In this document: piece after piece, positions 1 through 7,646 of the stretch | Position numbering within the stretch: position 1 is the stretch's first letter | Layout of the letters: each line of letters begins with the position of its first letter | The notes under the pieces: model-generated | Told to the model about the DNA's origin: nothing | What the model saw: the letters and a program-made list of their open reading frames with translations, nothing else | Databases searched by the model: none | Position numbers and translations under genes: made by a program | Assembly: GCF_030700245.1 (NCBI RefSeq) | Contig: NZ_JAUYZI010000009.1 | Coordinates: 1-64,000, forward strand | Length of the DNA stretch: 64,000 nt | Source of the DNA: Methylobacterium amylolyticum | GTDB taxonomy: Bacteria; Pseudomonadota; Alphaproteobacteria; Rhizobiales; Beijerinckiaceae | Direction of reading: 5' to 3'

Positions 1-50
1 CCCGCGCCGTCATCGCGAGCCGCAGGCGAAGCGATCTACCGTGTCTCGGG

Positions 51-1094
51 TCAAGCGGGTTTGAAGGGCTTTCCGGCTCGGATCATCGCGTTGAGGACGG
101 TGACGAGCTTCCGCAGGACGGCGATGAGGGCGAGCTTGTGGGGTTTGCCGTCGGCGCGCAGGCGGTCGTAGACGGCCGTGAAGGTGGGGTTGTGGCGGCT
201 TGCGGTCAGCGCTGCCATGAACAGCACGTCGCGCAGGGGCTTGCGGCCGCCGGCGATGGCGGCGGCGCGCAGGGCCGAGCCGCTGTGGCGGGTGATGGGG
301 GCGACGCCCACGAGGGCGGCGACGGTGCGGCGGTTGAGGGTGCCGATCTCGGGCAGCCAGGCGAGGACGGCCTGACAGGCGCGCGGGCCGACGCCCTTGC
401 ACGAGCGCAGCAGGGCGGCCTTGCGGGCGAGGTCGGCGTCGGCGGCGATGGCGGCGTCGAGGGCTTGGGTCATCGCGGCGATCTGCGCCTCGATCACGGC
501 GAGGCAGGCCGCGATCGAGGCGCGCACGGCCGGGCTCTCGGCGCGCTCGGCCCGGCAGCGCTCGGCGTGGCGCTGGTCCTTGAGCTGGGTGAGGCGGGCC
601 ATCAGCTCGGCCAGGGCGCGCTGGGCCGGGCTGGGCGGGGGCACGGCGGCCTCGTCTGCGGTGAAGGCGGCCAGCCCCGCCAGGACGGCGGCGTCGATCC
701 GGTCGGTCTTGGCCAGCCGGCCCGTGGCGCGGGCGAACGCGCGGGCGCGGTTGGGGTGGAGGCGGCGGATCGGCAGACCGAGGCTCTGGGCGGCGGCCAG
801 CAGCGGGCGCTCGTAGCCGCCGGTGGGCTCGTAGGCGAGGGCGGCGCAGGCGGCGGGCGCCCAGGGGCCGGCGAACGCCGCCGCCAGGGCCTCGGGGGTG
901 TTGGCGGTGCGCAGGCTGCGGCCGGTGGTGTCGGCGAGATCGACCCAGGCCTTGGACACGTCGGCGCCGACGAAGCGGGCCGCAGGCGAGGGAGCGGGGG
1001 ACGGAGCAGGCGGCGTGGGGAAGGGCGTGGGGAAGGGCGTGGCGGGGGACGTTCCGGCGCGGGACGTTGCGCTGGGCTGGACGGAGGCTACCAT
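51..1094 (-). CDS. IS110-family transposase (DEDD recombinase)
   Basis: This is a 347-residue transposase. It has an N-terminal DEDD (RuvC-like) domain, with FVGADVSK holding Asp45, a YEPTGGYE glutamate strand and KTDRIDAA, then a coiled-coil linker and a C-terminal Transposase_20 domain carrying the conserved serine in TRHSGS. IS110 enzymes cut and join DNA guided by a structured RNA from the element's noncoding end. I chose the ATG at 1094 because AAAGG lies about 8 bases upstream; the longer reading frame runs out of the element. The N-terminus carries an unusual Pro/Ser/Thr repeat (PTPFPTPFPTPPAPSPAPSP) encoded by near-identical short repeats. The gene looks intact. Confidence 0.9.
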   Translation of the reverse strand: MVASVQPSATSRAGTSPATPFPTPFPTPPAPSPAPSPAARFVGADVSKAWVDLADTTGRSLRTANTPEALAAAFAGPWAPAACAALAYEPTGGYERPLLAAAQSLGLPIRRLHPNRARAFARATGRLAKTDRIDAAVLAGLAAFTADEAAVPPPSPAQRALAELMARLTQLKDQRHAERCRAERAESPAVRASIAACLAVIEAQIAAMTQALDAAIAADADLARKAALLRSCKGVGPRACQAVLAWLPEIGTLNRRTVAALVGVAPITRHSGSALRAAAIAGGRKPLRDVLFMAALTASRHNPTFTAVYDRLRADGKPHKLALIAVLRKLVTVLNAMIRAGKPFKPA

Positions 1095-1305
1095 GGCGAG
1101 ACCTTTCGCGAGAGAGGCGAGGTCCTCTGGCACCGGATCGTAGGCTCGGGCTGCTCCCGCTCTACCGTTCGTGCTCAAGACCGCGGAGGGACGGCCGGCG
1201 GATCCAGATTGCTTGCGACCTCGCGGTCCACCCAGGAGCGATCTCGCCGGCCGCCCTCCATCATCGGTCCGACCGGTCAACCGGCAAACCGATGGAGATG
1301 ACGTA
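1095..1305 (-). ncRNA. Possible IS110 bridge RNA region (noncoding end)
   Basis: About 210 bases lie between the transposase start and the element end with no open frame belonging to the element. In the IS110 group the noncoding end upstream of the transposase gene encodes the bridge RNA that pairs with donor and target DNA. Here ACCCAGG (1230-1236) followed by AGCGA (1237-1241) repeats the two halves of the insertion target AGCGA/CCCAGGG in swapped order. The RNA boundaries and fold are not resolved by eye. The assignment rests on family knowledge plus this short match. Confidence 0.35.
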
Positions 1306-1496
1306 CGACCCAGGGCTGCGCGCGTTCTCCGGACGTTGGCGCCGCTGGATTGCTTCGCTGCGCTCGCAAAGACGGCGTGGTGACGACGAGCGCTCCGATC
1401 GGAAACCGGATCGGGCATCGTGGGGCGATCGCCGAGCCCGCTCGGGCCGGTGCGGCGACCTCCGTGCCAACACGACGGCCCGCGCTGGACGACCTC

Positions 1497-1775
1497 TCAA
1501 CCCCTCCGCCCGAGCCGCTTGGCGTTCGCCTGCACCTTGCGCCGGTAGTGGCGGATCACCCTCCCGTTCGAGGCGCCGGAGGCGACCATCAGCGCCGCCT
1601 CGCCGGCCGCCATGACCTTCTCGGTGACCATGCGCTGCGCTTCGAGCTGCGCCGCGGGACCGCCCATCGCCAGCATCGCCATGCGCTGCGCGATGACGCC
1701 CTGCGCCTCGAACCCGAGCATGGCCATGTCCAGGCCCGCTTTCCACCACCCGAACAGCATCGTCGCCCCCGTCAT
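1497..1775 (-). CDS. Small phasin-like hypothetical protein
   Basis: This is a 92-residue protein rich in Ala, Met and Gln. It begins MTGATMLFGWWKAG, continues as a predicted amphipathic helix (repeated AQRMAMLAM, AQRMVTEKV) and ends in a basic tail (HYRRKVQANAKRLGRRG). The ATG at 1775 is preceded by CCCGAGG about 5 bases upstream, better than the far upstream in-frame starts. The helical, Met/Ala/Gln-rich make-up is phasin-like, but there is no motif that proves it. It stands alone between the IS-disrupted repeat and the divergent ABC-F gene. Confidence 0.55.
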   Translation of the reverse strand: MTGATMLFGWWKAGLDMAMLGFEAQGVIAQRMAMLAMGGPAAQLEAQRMVTEKVMAAGEAALMVASGASNGRVIRHYRRKVQANAKRLGRRG

Positions 1776-1930
1776 CGCCTCGGGCAACCGCCGAGCCGGA
1801 CGTTGGGTCCCGGGCAGGGATGCTGAGGCCGGGAGACCCGGACATGCGTGCGATGCGGGGGCATGGCTTTGCGCAGGCACGGTCCGTGCCGTAAGCGCGG
1901 GCGGGACATCCCGTTGAGCCCGCGCGACGC

Positions 1931-3553
1931 ATGATACGCCTGGACAGACTCGTCAAACAGAACGGGCGGCAGCTCGTCTTCATCGAGGCCTCCGCCGCCC
2001 TCCAGCGCGGGGAGAAAGTCGGGCTGGTGGGCCCGAACGGCGCCGGCAAGACCACCCTGTTCCGGATGCTGACCGGCGAGGAGCAGCCCGACGAGGGGCA
2101 GGTGGTGGCCGAGCGCGGCATCACGATCGGCTATTTCAGCCAGGATGTCGGCGAGATGGCCGGCCGCAGCGTCGTGGCCGAGGTGATGGACGGCGCCGGC
2201 CCCGTGAGCGCGGTCGCGGCGGAACTGGCCGAGCTCGGCGCGGCGATGGCCGATCCCGACCGGGCCGACGAGATGGACGCGCTGATCGAGCGCTACGGCG
2301 AGGTCCAGGCCCGGTTCGAGGAACTCGACGGCTACGCCCTGGAGGGCCGCGCCCGCGAGACGCTGGCGGGGCTCTCCTTCAGCCAGGAGACCATGGACGG
2401 CGATGTCGGCGCCCTGTCCGGGGGCTGGAAGATGCGCGTGGCGCTCGCCCGCATCCTGCTGATGCGCCCGGACGTGATGCTGCTCGACGAGCCGAGCAAC
2501 CACCTCGACATCGAGAGCCTGATCTGGCTCGAGGATTTCCTGAAGGGCTACGACGGCGCCCTCTTGATGACCTCGCACGACCGCGAGTTCATGAACCGGG
2601 TGGTCGGCAAGATCATCGAGATCGACGGCGGCGCGCTCACGACCTACTCGGGCGACTACGCCTTCTACGAGGGCCAGCGGGCGCTCGCCGAGGCGCAGCG
2701 CCAGGCGCAGTTCGAGCGCCAGCAGGCGATGCTCGCCAAGGAGATCGCCTTCATCGAGCGCTTCAAGGCCCGGGCGAGCCACGCCGCGCAGGTGCAGAGC
2801 CGGGTGAAGAAGCTCGACAAGATCGAGCGGATCGAGCCGCCCCGGCGCCGCCAGACGGTCGCCTTCGAGTTCCAGCCGCCGCCGCGCTCGGGCGACGACG
2901 TGGCGATGCTGAAGGGCGTGAACAAGCGCTACGGCGGGCGGGTGATCTACGAGGGGCTCGACTTCTCCGTGCGCCGCCGGGAGCGCTGGTGCGTGATGGG
3001 CATCAACGGTGCCGGCAAGTCGACGCTCCTGAAGCTCGTGACCGGCACCATGACGCCGGATTCCGGCACGGTGACGGTGGGCGGCAGCGTCAAGCTCGGC
3101 TACTTCGCCCAGCACGCCATGGACCTGCTCGACGGCGAGCGCACCGTGTTCCAGTCGCTCGAAGACGCCTTCCCGCAGGCGGGCCAGGGCTCGCTGCGCA
3201 CGCTCGCCGGCTGCTTCGGCTTCTCGGGCGACGACGTCGAGAAGCGCTGCCGGGTGCTCTCTGGCGGCGAGAAGGCGCGGCTGGTGATGGCGCGCATGCT
3301 CTACGACCCGCCGAACTTCCTCGTGCTCGACGAGCCGACCAACCACCTCGACATGGACACCAAGGCGATGCTGGTCGCCGCGCTCGCCGAGTTCGAGGGC
3401 ACGATGCTGTTCGTGAGCCACGACCGCCATTTCCTGGCCGCGCTCTCGAACCGCGTGCTCGAACTGACCCCCGACGGCGCCCACCAGTACGGCGGCGGCT
3501 ACACCGAGTACGTCGCCCGCACCGGCCGGGAGGCGCCGGGCCTGCGGAGCTGA
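1931..3553 (+). CDS. ABC-F family ATPase (ribosome-associated, YbiT-like)
   Basis: This 540-residue protein has two ABC ATPase domains and no membrane segment, which defines the ABC-F class acting on the ribosome in translation. Domain 1 has Walker A GPNGAGKTT (residues 34-42), signature LSGGWKMRVA and Walker B VMLLDEPSNHLD. Domain 2 has GINGAGKST near residue 357, LSGGEKARLVMA and FLVLDEPTNHLD. Between them lies the charged P-site tRNA-interaction linker (about residues 240-310), rich in Gln, Arg and Lys. The length and linker resemble housekeeping ABC-F proteins (YbiT/Uup type) rather than antibiotic-resistance members. The subfamily is inferred. The DUF2891 gene follows after 10 bases. Confidence 0.9.
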   Translation: MIRLDRLVKQNGRQLVFIEASAALQRGEKVGLVGPNGAGKTTLFRMLTGEEQPDEGQVVAERGITIGYFSQDVGEMAGRSVVAEVMDGAGPVSAVAAELAELGAAMADPDRADEMDALIERYGEVQARFEELDGYALEGRARETLAGLSFSQETMDGDVGALSGGWKMRVALARILLMRPDVMLLDEPSNHLDIESLIWLEDFLKGYDGALLMTSHDREFMNRVVGKIIEIDGGALTTYSGDYAFYEGQRALAEAQRQAQFERQQAMLAKEIAFIERFKARASHAAQVQSRVKKLDKIERIEPPRRRQTVAFEFQPPPRSGDDVAMLKGVNKRYGGRVIYEGLDFSVRRRERWCVMGINGAGKSTLLKLVTGTMTPDSGTVTVGGSVKLGYFAQHAMDLLDGERTVFQSLEDAFPQAGQGSLRTLAGCFGFSGDDVEKRCRVLSGGEKARLVMARMLYDPPNFLVLDEPTNHLDMDTKAMLVAALAEFEGTMLFVSHDRHFLAALSNRVLELTPDGAHQYGGGYTEYVARTGREAPGLRS

Positions 3554-3563
3554 GCGGGATCCG

Positions 3564-4568
3564 ATGCCGCACGTCCTCACCCCCGGGATCGCCGACCGTT
3601 TCGCGGCGATCACCCTCGGCCACGTCACCCGGGAATACCCGTACAAGACCGGGCTCGTGCTCGCCGGGCCTGAGGACGCGCGCGTGCCGTCCGCGCTGCA
3701 CCCGATCTTCCACGGCAGCTTCGACTGGCATTCCTGCGTCCACGGCTACTGGCTGCTCGCCAACCTGCTCGGGCGCTTTCCGGACGGTCCCCACGCGGGG
3801 GCGACCCGCGCCCTGTTCGACCGGCAGCTCGTGCCGGACAAGGTCGCGGGCGAGTGCGCGACCTTCCGGGCGCCGGCCGCCCGCGGCTTCGAGCGGCCCT
3901 ACGGCTGGGCGTGGCTGCTGAAGCTCGCCGACGCCCTGGCGCGCCTGCCGGAACCGCGCTGGGCCGGGGCCCTGGCGCCGCTCGCCGACCTGATCGCCGA
4001 CCGGTTCCGCGCGTTTCTGCCGCTGGCGGCCTACCCGGTCCGGGTCGGGACCCACTTCAACACCGCCTTCGCCCTGAATCTGGCGGCCGATTACGCGGAG
4101 GGCCGGGCGGATGCGGGCCTGTCGGCGCTGCTGCAGGACACCGCGCTGTCCTGGTACGGCGGCGACCGCGACTGCCCCGCCTGGGGCGAGCCCGGCGGCG
4201 ACGATTTCCTGTCCTCCGCGCTGATCGAGGCCGCGTGCATGCGGCGCCTGCTGCCGCCGGAGGACTTCGCGCCCTGGTTCGACCACTTCCTGCCGGATCT
4301 CGCGGCGGGCCGGCCGGCCACCCTGTTCGCGCCGGCGCGGGTGACCGATCGCAGCGACGGCAAGATCGCCCATCTCGACGGGTTGAACCTCAGCCGGGCG
4401 TGGTGCTTCCGGTCGCTCGCCGAGGCCGTGCCGCCGAACGACCCGCGCGCCGCCGCCATGCGCGCGGCGGCCGAGGCGCATCTCGCCGTCAGCCTCCCGC
4501 ACCTGTTTGCCGACTACATGGGCGAGCACTGGCTCGCCAGCTTCGCGCTTCTGGCGCTGGAGGCCTGA
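3564..4568 (+). CDS. DUF2891 family protein
   Basis: This 334-residue soluble protein matches the DUF2891 family in its opening (LGHVTREYPYKTG, then HPIFHGSFDWHSCVHGYW), the central FERPYGWAWLL and the C-terminal LPHLFADYMGEHWLASFA. The family is predicted to fold as alpha/alpha toroid helices like glycosidases, but no reaction is established. Conserved His, Asp and Trp clusters suggest an enzyme. It starts 10 bases after the ABC-F stop and is probably co-transcribed with it. There is no signal peptide. Confidence 0.85.
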   Translation: MPHVLTPGIADRFAAITLGHVTREYPYKTGLVLAGPEDARVPSALHPIFHGSFDWHSCVHGYWLLANLLGRFPDGPHAGATRALFDRQLVPDKVAGECATFRAPAARGFERPYGWAWLLKLADALARLPEPRWAGALAPLADLIADRFRAFLPLAAYPVRVGTHFNTAFALNLAADYAEGRADAGLSALLQDTALSWYGGDRDCPAWGEPGGDDFLSSALIEAACMRRLLPPEDFAPWFDHFLPDLAAGRPATLFAPARVTDRSDGKIAHLDGLNLSRAWCFRSLAEAVPPNDPRAAAMRAAAEAHLAVSLPHLFADYMGEHWLASFALLALEA

Positions 4569-4708
4569 GGGTCCGTTCGGGACGACGCGCGCAGCCCAGG
4601 ATCGCGTCGCGGCCGTTCGCGATGGCGGGCGCGGGCTCGATGCGGTGTCCCCGCGCCGTGGAATGTGGCTGGTCTCGGTTCGACGGACACGTCGTGGCCG
4701 GACGAGAA

Positions 4709-4742
4709 GGGCCGCGACCCGCTCAGGAGGCGGGTGCGGCCC
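4709..4742. terminator. Hairpin between convergent genes
   Basis: GGGCCGC then ACCCGC (4709-4722) pair with GCGGGT and GCGGCCC (4730-4742) around a short loop, with one bulged G. It sits between the DUF2891 gene and the convergent small exported-protein gene. There is no clear T tract on either side, so its terminator role is inferred from position and stability. Confidence 0.5.
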
Positions 4743-4793
4743 TCGGTCCGTGTCGTCGAATCGCGCGGGCGGGGAAGCCCGTCCGTTGCCGGC

Positions 4794-5087
4794 TCAGTAA
4801 GGCTGGCCGTAATAGGGCCGCAGGCGCAGGCGCGGCTGGGCGGCCGGGGGTGCGGCGTAGGCGGCCGCGGCCTCCGGATCGTAGGTTCGGAGGTAGGGGT
4901 CGAGGGCGGGGTCGCGGTAATTGCCGTTGTTGACCCCCGCCGAGCGGTCGTTGCCGTTCAGCGCGGCGTAGGGCGAGAGCCCGCTGCCGCTGTTGCCGCC
5001 GGCCCCGCCACCGAAGGCCAGGGCCGCGCCCGAGAGGCCGACGAGCATCGCCGCCGCCAGGGGAAGCCGTGCAGTCCGGATCGTCAT
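4794..5087 (-). CDS. Small exported hypothetical protein
   Basis: This is a 97-residue protein with a clear signal peptide (basic n-region TIRTAR, hydrophobic LPLAAAMLVGLSGAALA, cleavage near ALA-FGGG). The mature part is rich in Gly, Asn, Tyr and Pro: a GGGAGGNSGSG stretch, then DPALDPYLRTYDPEAA and a basic C-terminus. It has no cysteine and no recognised domain. It is probably a periplasmic or surface protein and is transcribed convergently to the DUF2891 gene. I do not recognise a family. Confidence 0.6.
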   Translation of the reverse strand: MTIRTARLPLAAAMLVGLSGAALAFGGGAGGNSGSGLSPYAALNGNDRSAGVNNGNYRDPALDPYLRTYDPEAAAAYAAPPAAQPRLRLRPYYGQPY

Positions 5088-5212
5088 GGTCGCCTCTCAG
5101 GTCGCTTCTGGTGTCTAACGCAGTCCATCGTCATCGAACGGCCTGTCGATCGAACGGCCAAGCGTGGCCGTAAGTTCCGTGGCCGGCAAGGTCTTGCGGG
5201 CGCCGAGCCCCG

Positions 5213-6073
5213 TCACAGCCGGCGGATCCCCGTGACCGGGCCGTAGCTGGTCGCGAGGATCCGCGCCGCCGCCTCGGCCAGCGGCTCCACCGCGACGCTC
5301 ATGTGGTGGCCGTTGGCGTGGATGAGGCGTGCGGCATCGAGCATCATCCCGACATGGCCCTTCCAGAACACGAAGTCGCCGCGTTGCAGGCCGTCGCTTT
5401 GCAGAGCGTCGTGGACCGGCGGCAGGGGCCGGCCCAGCGCCCGCTCCTGCATGTCCGCGTCGCGCGGGCAGGGCAGGCCGGCGGCGTCGAGGCAGAGCTG
5501 CACCAGCCCCGAGCAGTCGAGGCCGAGGGTGGTGCGGCCGCCCCACAGGTAGGGCGTGCCGACCATGCGCTCGGCGGTGCCGGCGTAGTCCGGCGCGGCC
5601 TCTCCGACCGGGACACAGTGGCGGGCGAACACGTAGCCGCCCGGCGTCTCCAGGTACGCCCCCGCCGCGCCGGTCACGACGAGGCGCGCGCCGAGGCTCA
5701 GATGCGCGCAGGGCGGGCGCTTCAGGTCGGGGGCCGGGTAGAGGAAGGTGCGCAGGGCCGCGACGCGGTGCGTCGGCTCGGGGCCGGCCGGCCCGAGGCT
5801 GTCGGCGGGCAGGTAGCCGACGTAGCCGTCGCGCGCGAGCTGCACGAGGACGTGGTCGCCGACCGCGTCGTAGGCGGTCACGGCGTCGCCGAGCAGCGCC
5901 TCCGTGTCGGTTCCGGACTCCGGCGACGGCGCGCGGCGCAGCGGGGCCGAGGGCACGACCACCCGGGCCGGCTCGCCCGCGACGTAGCGCTCGGCGGCGA
6001 CCACGCCGCGCAGCGCGACGTCGGCGGCGTGGGGCCGGGCGGGGGTCAGGCGCGGGTCGAGGGTCTGCGTCAT
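5213..6073 (-). CDS. SH3 / NlpC-P60 cell-wall peptidase
   Basis: This 286-residue protein has two bacterial SH3-like segments (about residues 35-155) and a C-terminal NlpC/P60 cysteine peptidase domain. The catalytic Cys is in LDCSGLVQ, a conserved His is in WKGHVGMM, and a polar third residue lies near IHANGHHM. Such enzymes cleave gamma-D-glutamyl-diaminopimelate bonds in peptidoglycan stem peptides or recycled muropeptides. No signal peptide is visible at the chosen ATG, so it may act in the cytoplasm in cell-wall recycling, as the similar dipeptidyl peptidases of alphaproteobacteria do. The gene looks intact and is probably monocistronic. Confidence 0.87.
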   Translation of the reverse strand: MTQTLDPRLTPARPHAADVALRGVVAAERYVAGEPARVVVPSAPLRRAPSPESGTDTEALLGDAVTAYDAVGDHVLVQLARDGYVGYLPADSLGPAGPEPTHRVAALRTFLYPAPDLKRPPCAHLSLGARLVVTGAAGAYLETPGGYVFARHCVPVGEAAPDYAGTAERMVGTPYLWGGRTTLGLDCSGLVQLCLDAAGLPCPRDADMQERALGRPLPPVHDALQSDGLQRGDFVFWKGHVGMMLDAARLIHANGHHMSVAVEPLAEAAARILATSYGPVTGIRRL

Positions 6074-6322
6074 CGGCGGCCTTGAGGGAGGTGCGATCCT
6101 GGCGCCGGGACGTCAACCGACCGCTTCCGCAGGACCGCCAGCGCTCTGCGGCAAGACGACGCAGGACGCTCGGATCGCGGGGCGATGCGGGGTGCTGAAG
6201 CGGGACCGCGCGCCGGGCTCCATCCTTCTGATGCCGGCCTTCAAATGCAGGTGAACGTCACGGGAAACGGGGGCGGTCAGTCTGTCCGCCACGCAGCCCT
6301 GACGCCCGACTCAGGATTTTGA

Positions 6323-6335
6323 TGCACTGCACAAC
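6323..6335. promoter_or_regulatory. TGC-type (PhaR-like) motif upstream of small gene
   Basis: TGCACTGCACAAC lies 28 bases before the start of the 117-residue small gene. TGC/GCA direct and inverted motifs of this kind are bound by PhaR-type regulators of polyhydroxybutyrate granule genes in alphaproteobacteria. A second, better CTGC-N3-GCAG motif occurs at 36663-36673. The assignment is by motif resemblance only. Confidence 0.35.
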
Positions 6336-6363
6336 ACCGCAGATCCAGGCTATGATGCGCCCC

Positions 6364-6717
6364 ATGAAGACCGCGAGTCGCCCCGTGAAGAAGTCGCCGA
6401 AGAGCTTCGCCGACCTGCCCCCGATCCGGGTGCGGCGTGAGCCCCCGACCGTCAACGAGGCGGTCGCCGCCGCGCAGGATCTGTCCGACGACGTCGAGCA
6501 GCAGGTCGAGATCGCCGCCGGGCTGATCGGCCTGCCCTCGGACGAGGTGCGCCCGCACGTGCTGGCGGCCAAGCGCCTCAAGCCGGAGCGCGCGCCGGAG
6601 CGGATCCTGACCCAGGCGAGCCCGAGCCGGGCGCCGCGTACCGTGGTCGTGGAGCGCCGCACGCGCCCGACCGTGGTGGTCGAGCGGCGCATCCGCCCCC
6701 TCGACCCGCGCCGCTGA
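6364..6717 (+). CDS. Small basic hypothetical protein
   Basis: This protein has about 117 residues and no signal peptide. It has a basic N-terminus (MKTASRPVKKSPKSF), an acidic helical middle (VNEAVAAAQDLSDDVEQQVE) with LPSDEVRPHVLAA, and a strongly basic tail with two copies of a TVVVERR motif. In-frame ATGs at 6352 and 6355 would add three or four residues; none has a strong ribosome-binding site, so the start is uncertain. It is preceded by a TGC-type motif (6323-6335) and followed by a strong terminator. The basic tails suggest binding to nucleic acid or granules, but I do not recognise the family. Confidence 0.6.
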   Translation: MKTASRPVKKSPKSFADLPPIRVRREPPTVNEAVAAAQDLSDDVEQQVEIAAGLIGLPSDEVRPHVLAAKRLKPERAPERILTQASPSRAPRTVVVERRTRPTVVVERRIRPLDPRR

Positions 6718-6736
6718 CTTTCTTCGCGGTTTCGGG

Positions 6737-6765
6737 CCCGCCCGGCCGCTGCCGGGCGGGTTTCT
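6737..6765 (+). terminator. Rho-independent terminator
   Basis: A perfect 10-bp stem, CCCGCCCGGC (6737-6746) with GCCGGGCGGG (6751-6760), closes a CGCT loop and is followed by TTTCT. It lies 20 bases after the small basic protein gene and just before the convergent SDR stop, so it probably serves both directions, more strongly on the plus strand. Confidence 0.85.
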
Positions 6766-6769
6766 CGTG

Positions 6770-7459
6770 TCACCACGCCAGCGTGTCGCCTCGGTAATCG
6801 AGGTACTGGACACCCGGCCGGCCGAGCTGCGCCGCGATCACGTCGGCGAGGCCGGCGACGCTGGTCTCCACGTCGATGTCGGCCTCCGCGCCGCCCATCT
6901 CGGTGCGGACCCAGCCCGGATGCAGGATCAGCACGGACGGGCTCTCCGCCCGGTGGCGGACCGCGAAGCTGCGGGCGAGGGTGTTCAGCGCCGCCTTGCT
7001 CGCCCGGTAGGTCTCCCAGCCGCCCGTCTCGTTGAGCGCGACGCTGCCGAGGATCGAACTCATCACCGCGAGGCTGCCGCCGGGCGCGAGCCGGTCGCGG
7101 AAGGCTTCCAGGAAGCGGATCGGGCTCACCGCGTTGGTGAGGTAGACCTGGGCCGCGACCTCCCGCGACACCGCGTGCACCGGGTCGTGCGCCTGCGTCG
7201 CGACACCCGCCACCACGAAGATCAGGTCGTAGCGCTCAGGTCCGAGGCGGTCGTGCAGGGACGCCACGCCCGCGTCATCGTCGATGTCGGCGGTCTCGAC
7301 CCGCAGGGCCGCGGAATTCAGGGCGGCGAGGCCCTGTGAAGGCCGGCGCTCGGTCGCGGTGACCTGCCAGCCGCGCGCCAGGAAGGTCTCGACGAGGCCG
7401 AGGCCGAGGCCGCGCGAGGCGCCGACGATCAGGGCGCGCTTTTGGGAATCGTTCGCCAT
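6770..7459 (-). CDS. SDR family NAD(P)-dependent oxidoreductase
   Basis: This is a 229-residue short-chain dehydrogenase. The Rossmann glycine motif GASRGLGLG lies near the N-terminus, followed by FVVAGV (in place of NNAG), a catalytic Ser in MSSILGS, and YRASK. The overall pattern (short length, EMGGAEADIDVETS tail) matches the C-factor-like group of SDRs, whose substrates are mostly unknown. The ATG at 7459 has GGAGAG six bases upstream, so the upstream extension of the frame was rejected. No operon partner. Confidence 0.85.
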   Translation of the reverse strand: MANDSQKRALIVGASRGLGLGLVETFLARGWQVTATERRPSQGLAALNSAALRVETADIDDDAGVASLHDRLGPERYDLIFVVAGVATQAHDPVHAVSREVAAQVYLTNAVSPIRFLEAFRDRLAPGGSLAVMSSILGSVALNETGGWETYRASKAALNTLARSFAVRHRAESPSVLILHPGWVRTEMGGAEADIDVETSVAGLADVIAAQLGRPGVQYLDYRGDTLAW

Positions 7460-7646
7460 GGTGCTCTCCGGGAGGCCGGGTTCAAGGTCCGGTCCTCCGG
7501 GGCGATGATCTCGGCCCGGCCGCCGCTCCGGGCCAGTCCGCCGCCGGCGGAGGCGTGCGCTGCCGCACGAACGGCGGTCGGGTGTCCCGCGCGGCGAGCG
7601 GGTGTGGACGAAACTTGTCACACCCACACGGCCAAGTCCGAAAAAA

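Larger units (their letters stand above)
35..1308 (-). mobile_element. IS110-family insertion sequence inserted in a REP-like repeat
   Basis: The element is about 1,274 bp and holds one DEDD transposase gene read leftward. Its ends can be placed because it splits a dispersed repeat that is intact at 57423-57516 and 63441-63532. The left half of the repeat ends at CGA (32-34) and the right half resumes at CGA (1306-1308) followed by CCCAGGGC, so CGA is present at both junctions. There are no long terminal inverted repeats, as expected for IS110. The end beyond the transposase stop is short (about 16 bp) and the end upstream of its start is long (about 214 bp), which fits the IS110 group. The exact cut point within CGA cannot be fixed from one copy. 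Confidence 0.85.
7..1374 (+). repeat. REP-like dispersed repeat, copy 1 (split by the IS)
   Basis: The left part (7-34) reads CCGTCATCGCGAGCCGCAGG and on to GAAGCGA. The right part (1306-1374) starts CGACCCAGGGCTGCGCGCG and ends with the arm GGATTGCTTCGCTGCGCTCG followed by CAAAGACGG. The two ends are imperfect inverted repeats of each other (ATCGCGAGC..GCGAAGCGA against TTGCTTCGC..GCTCGCAAAGA). Intact relatives lie at 57423-57516 and, inverted, at 63441-63532. The intervening 1.27 kb is the IS110 element. Confidence 0.75.

Noticed and set aside
1772-3646. Long antisense reading frame of 624 codons opposite the ABC-F gene
   Set aside because: It is a GC-codon-bias shadow: the plus strand has complete ABC-F motifs, and the antisense product is His/Arg/Val low-complexity with no domain.
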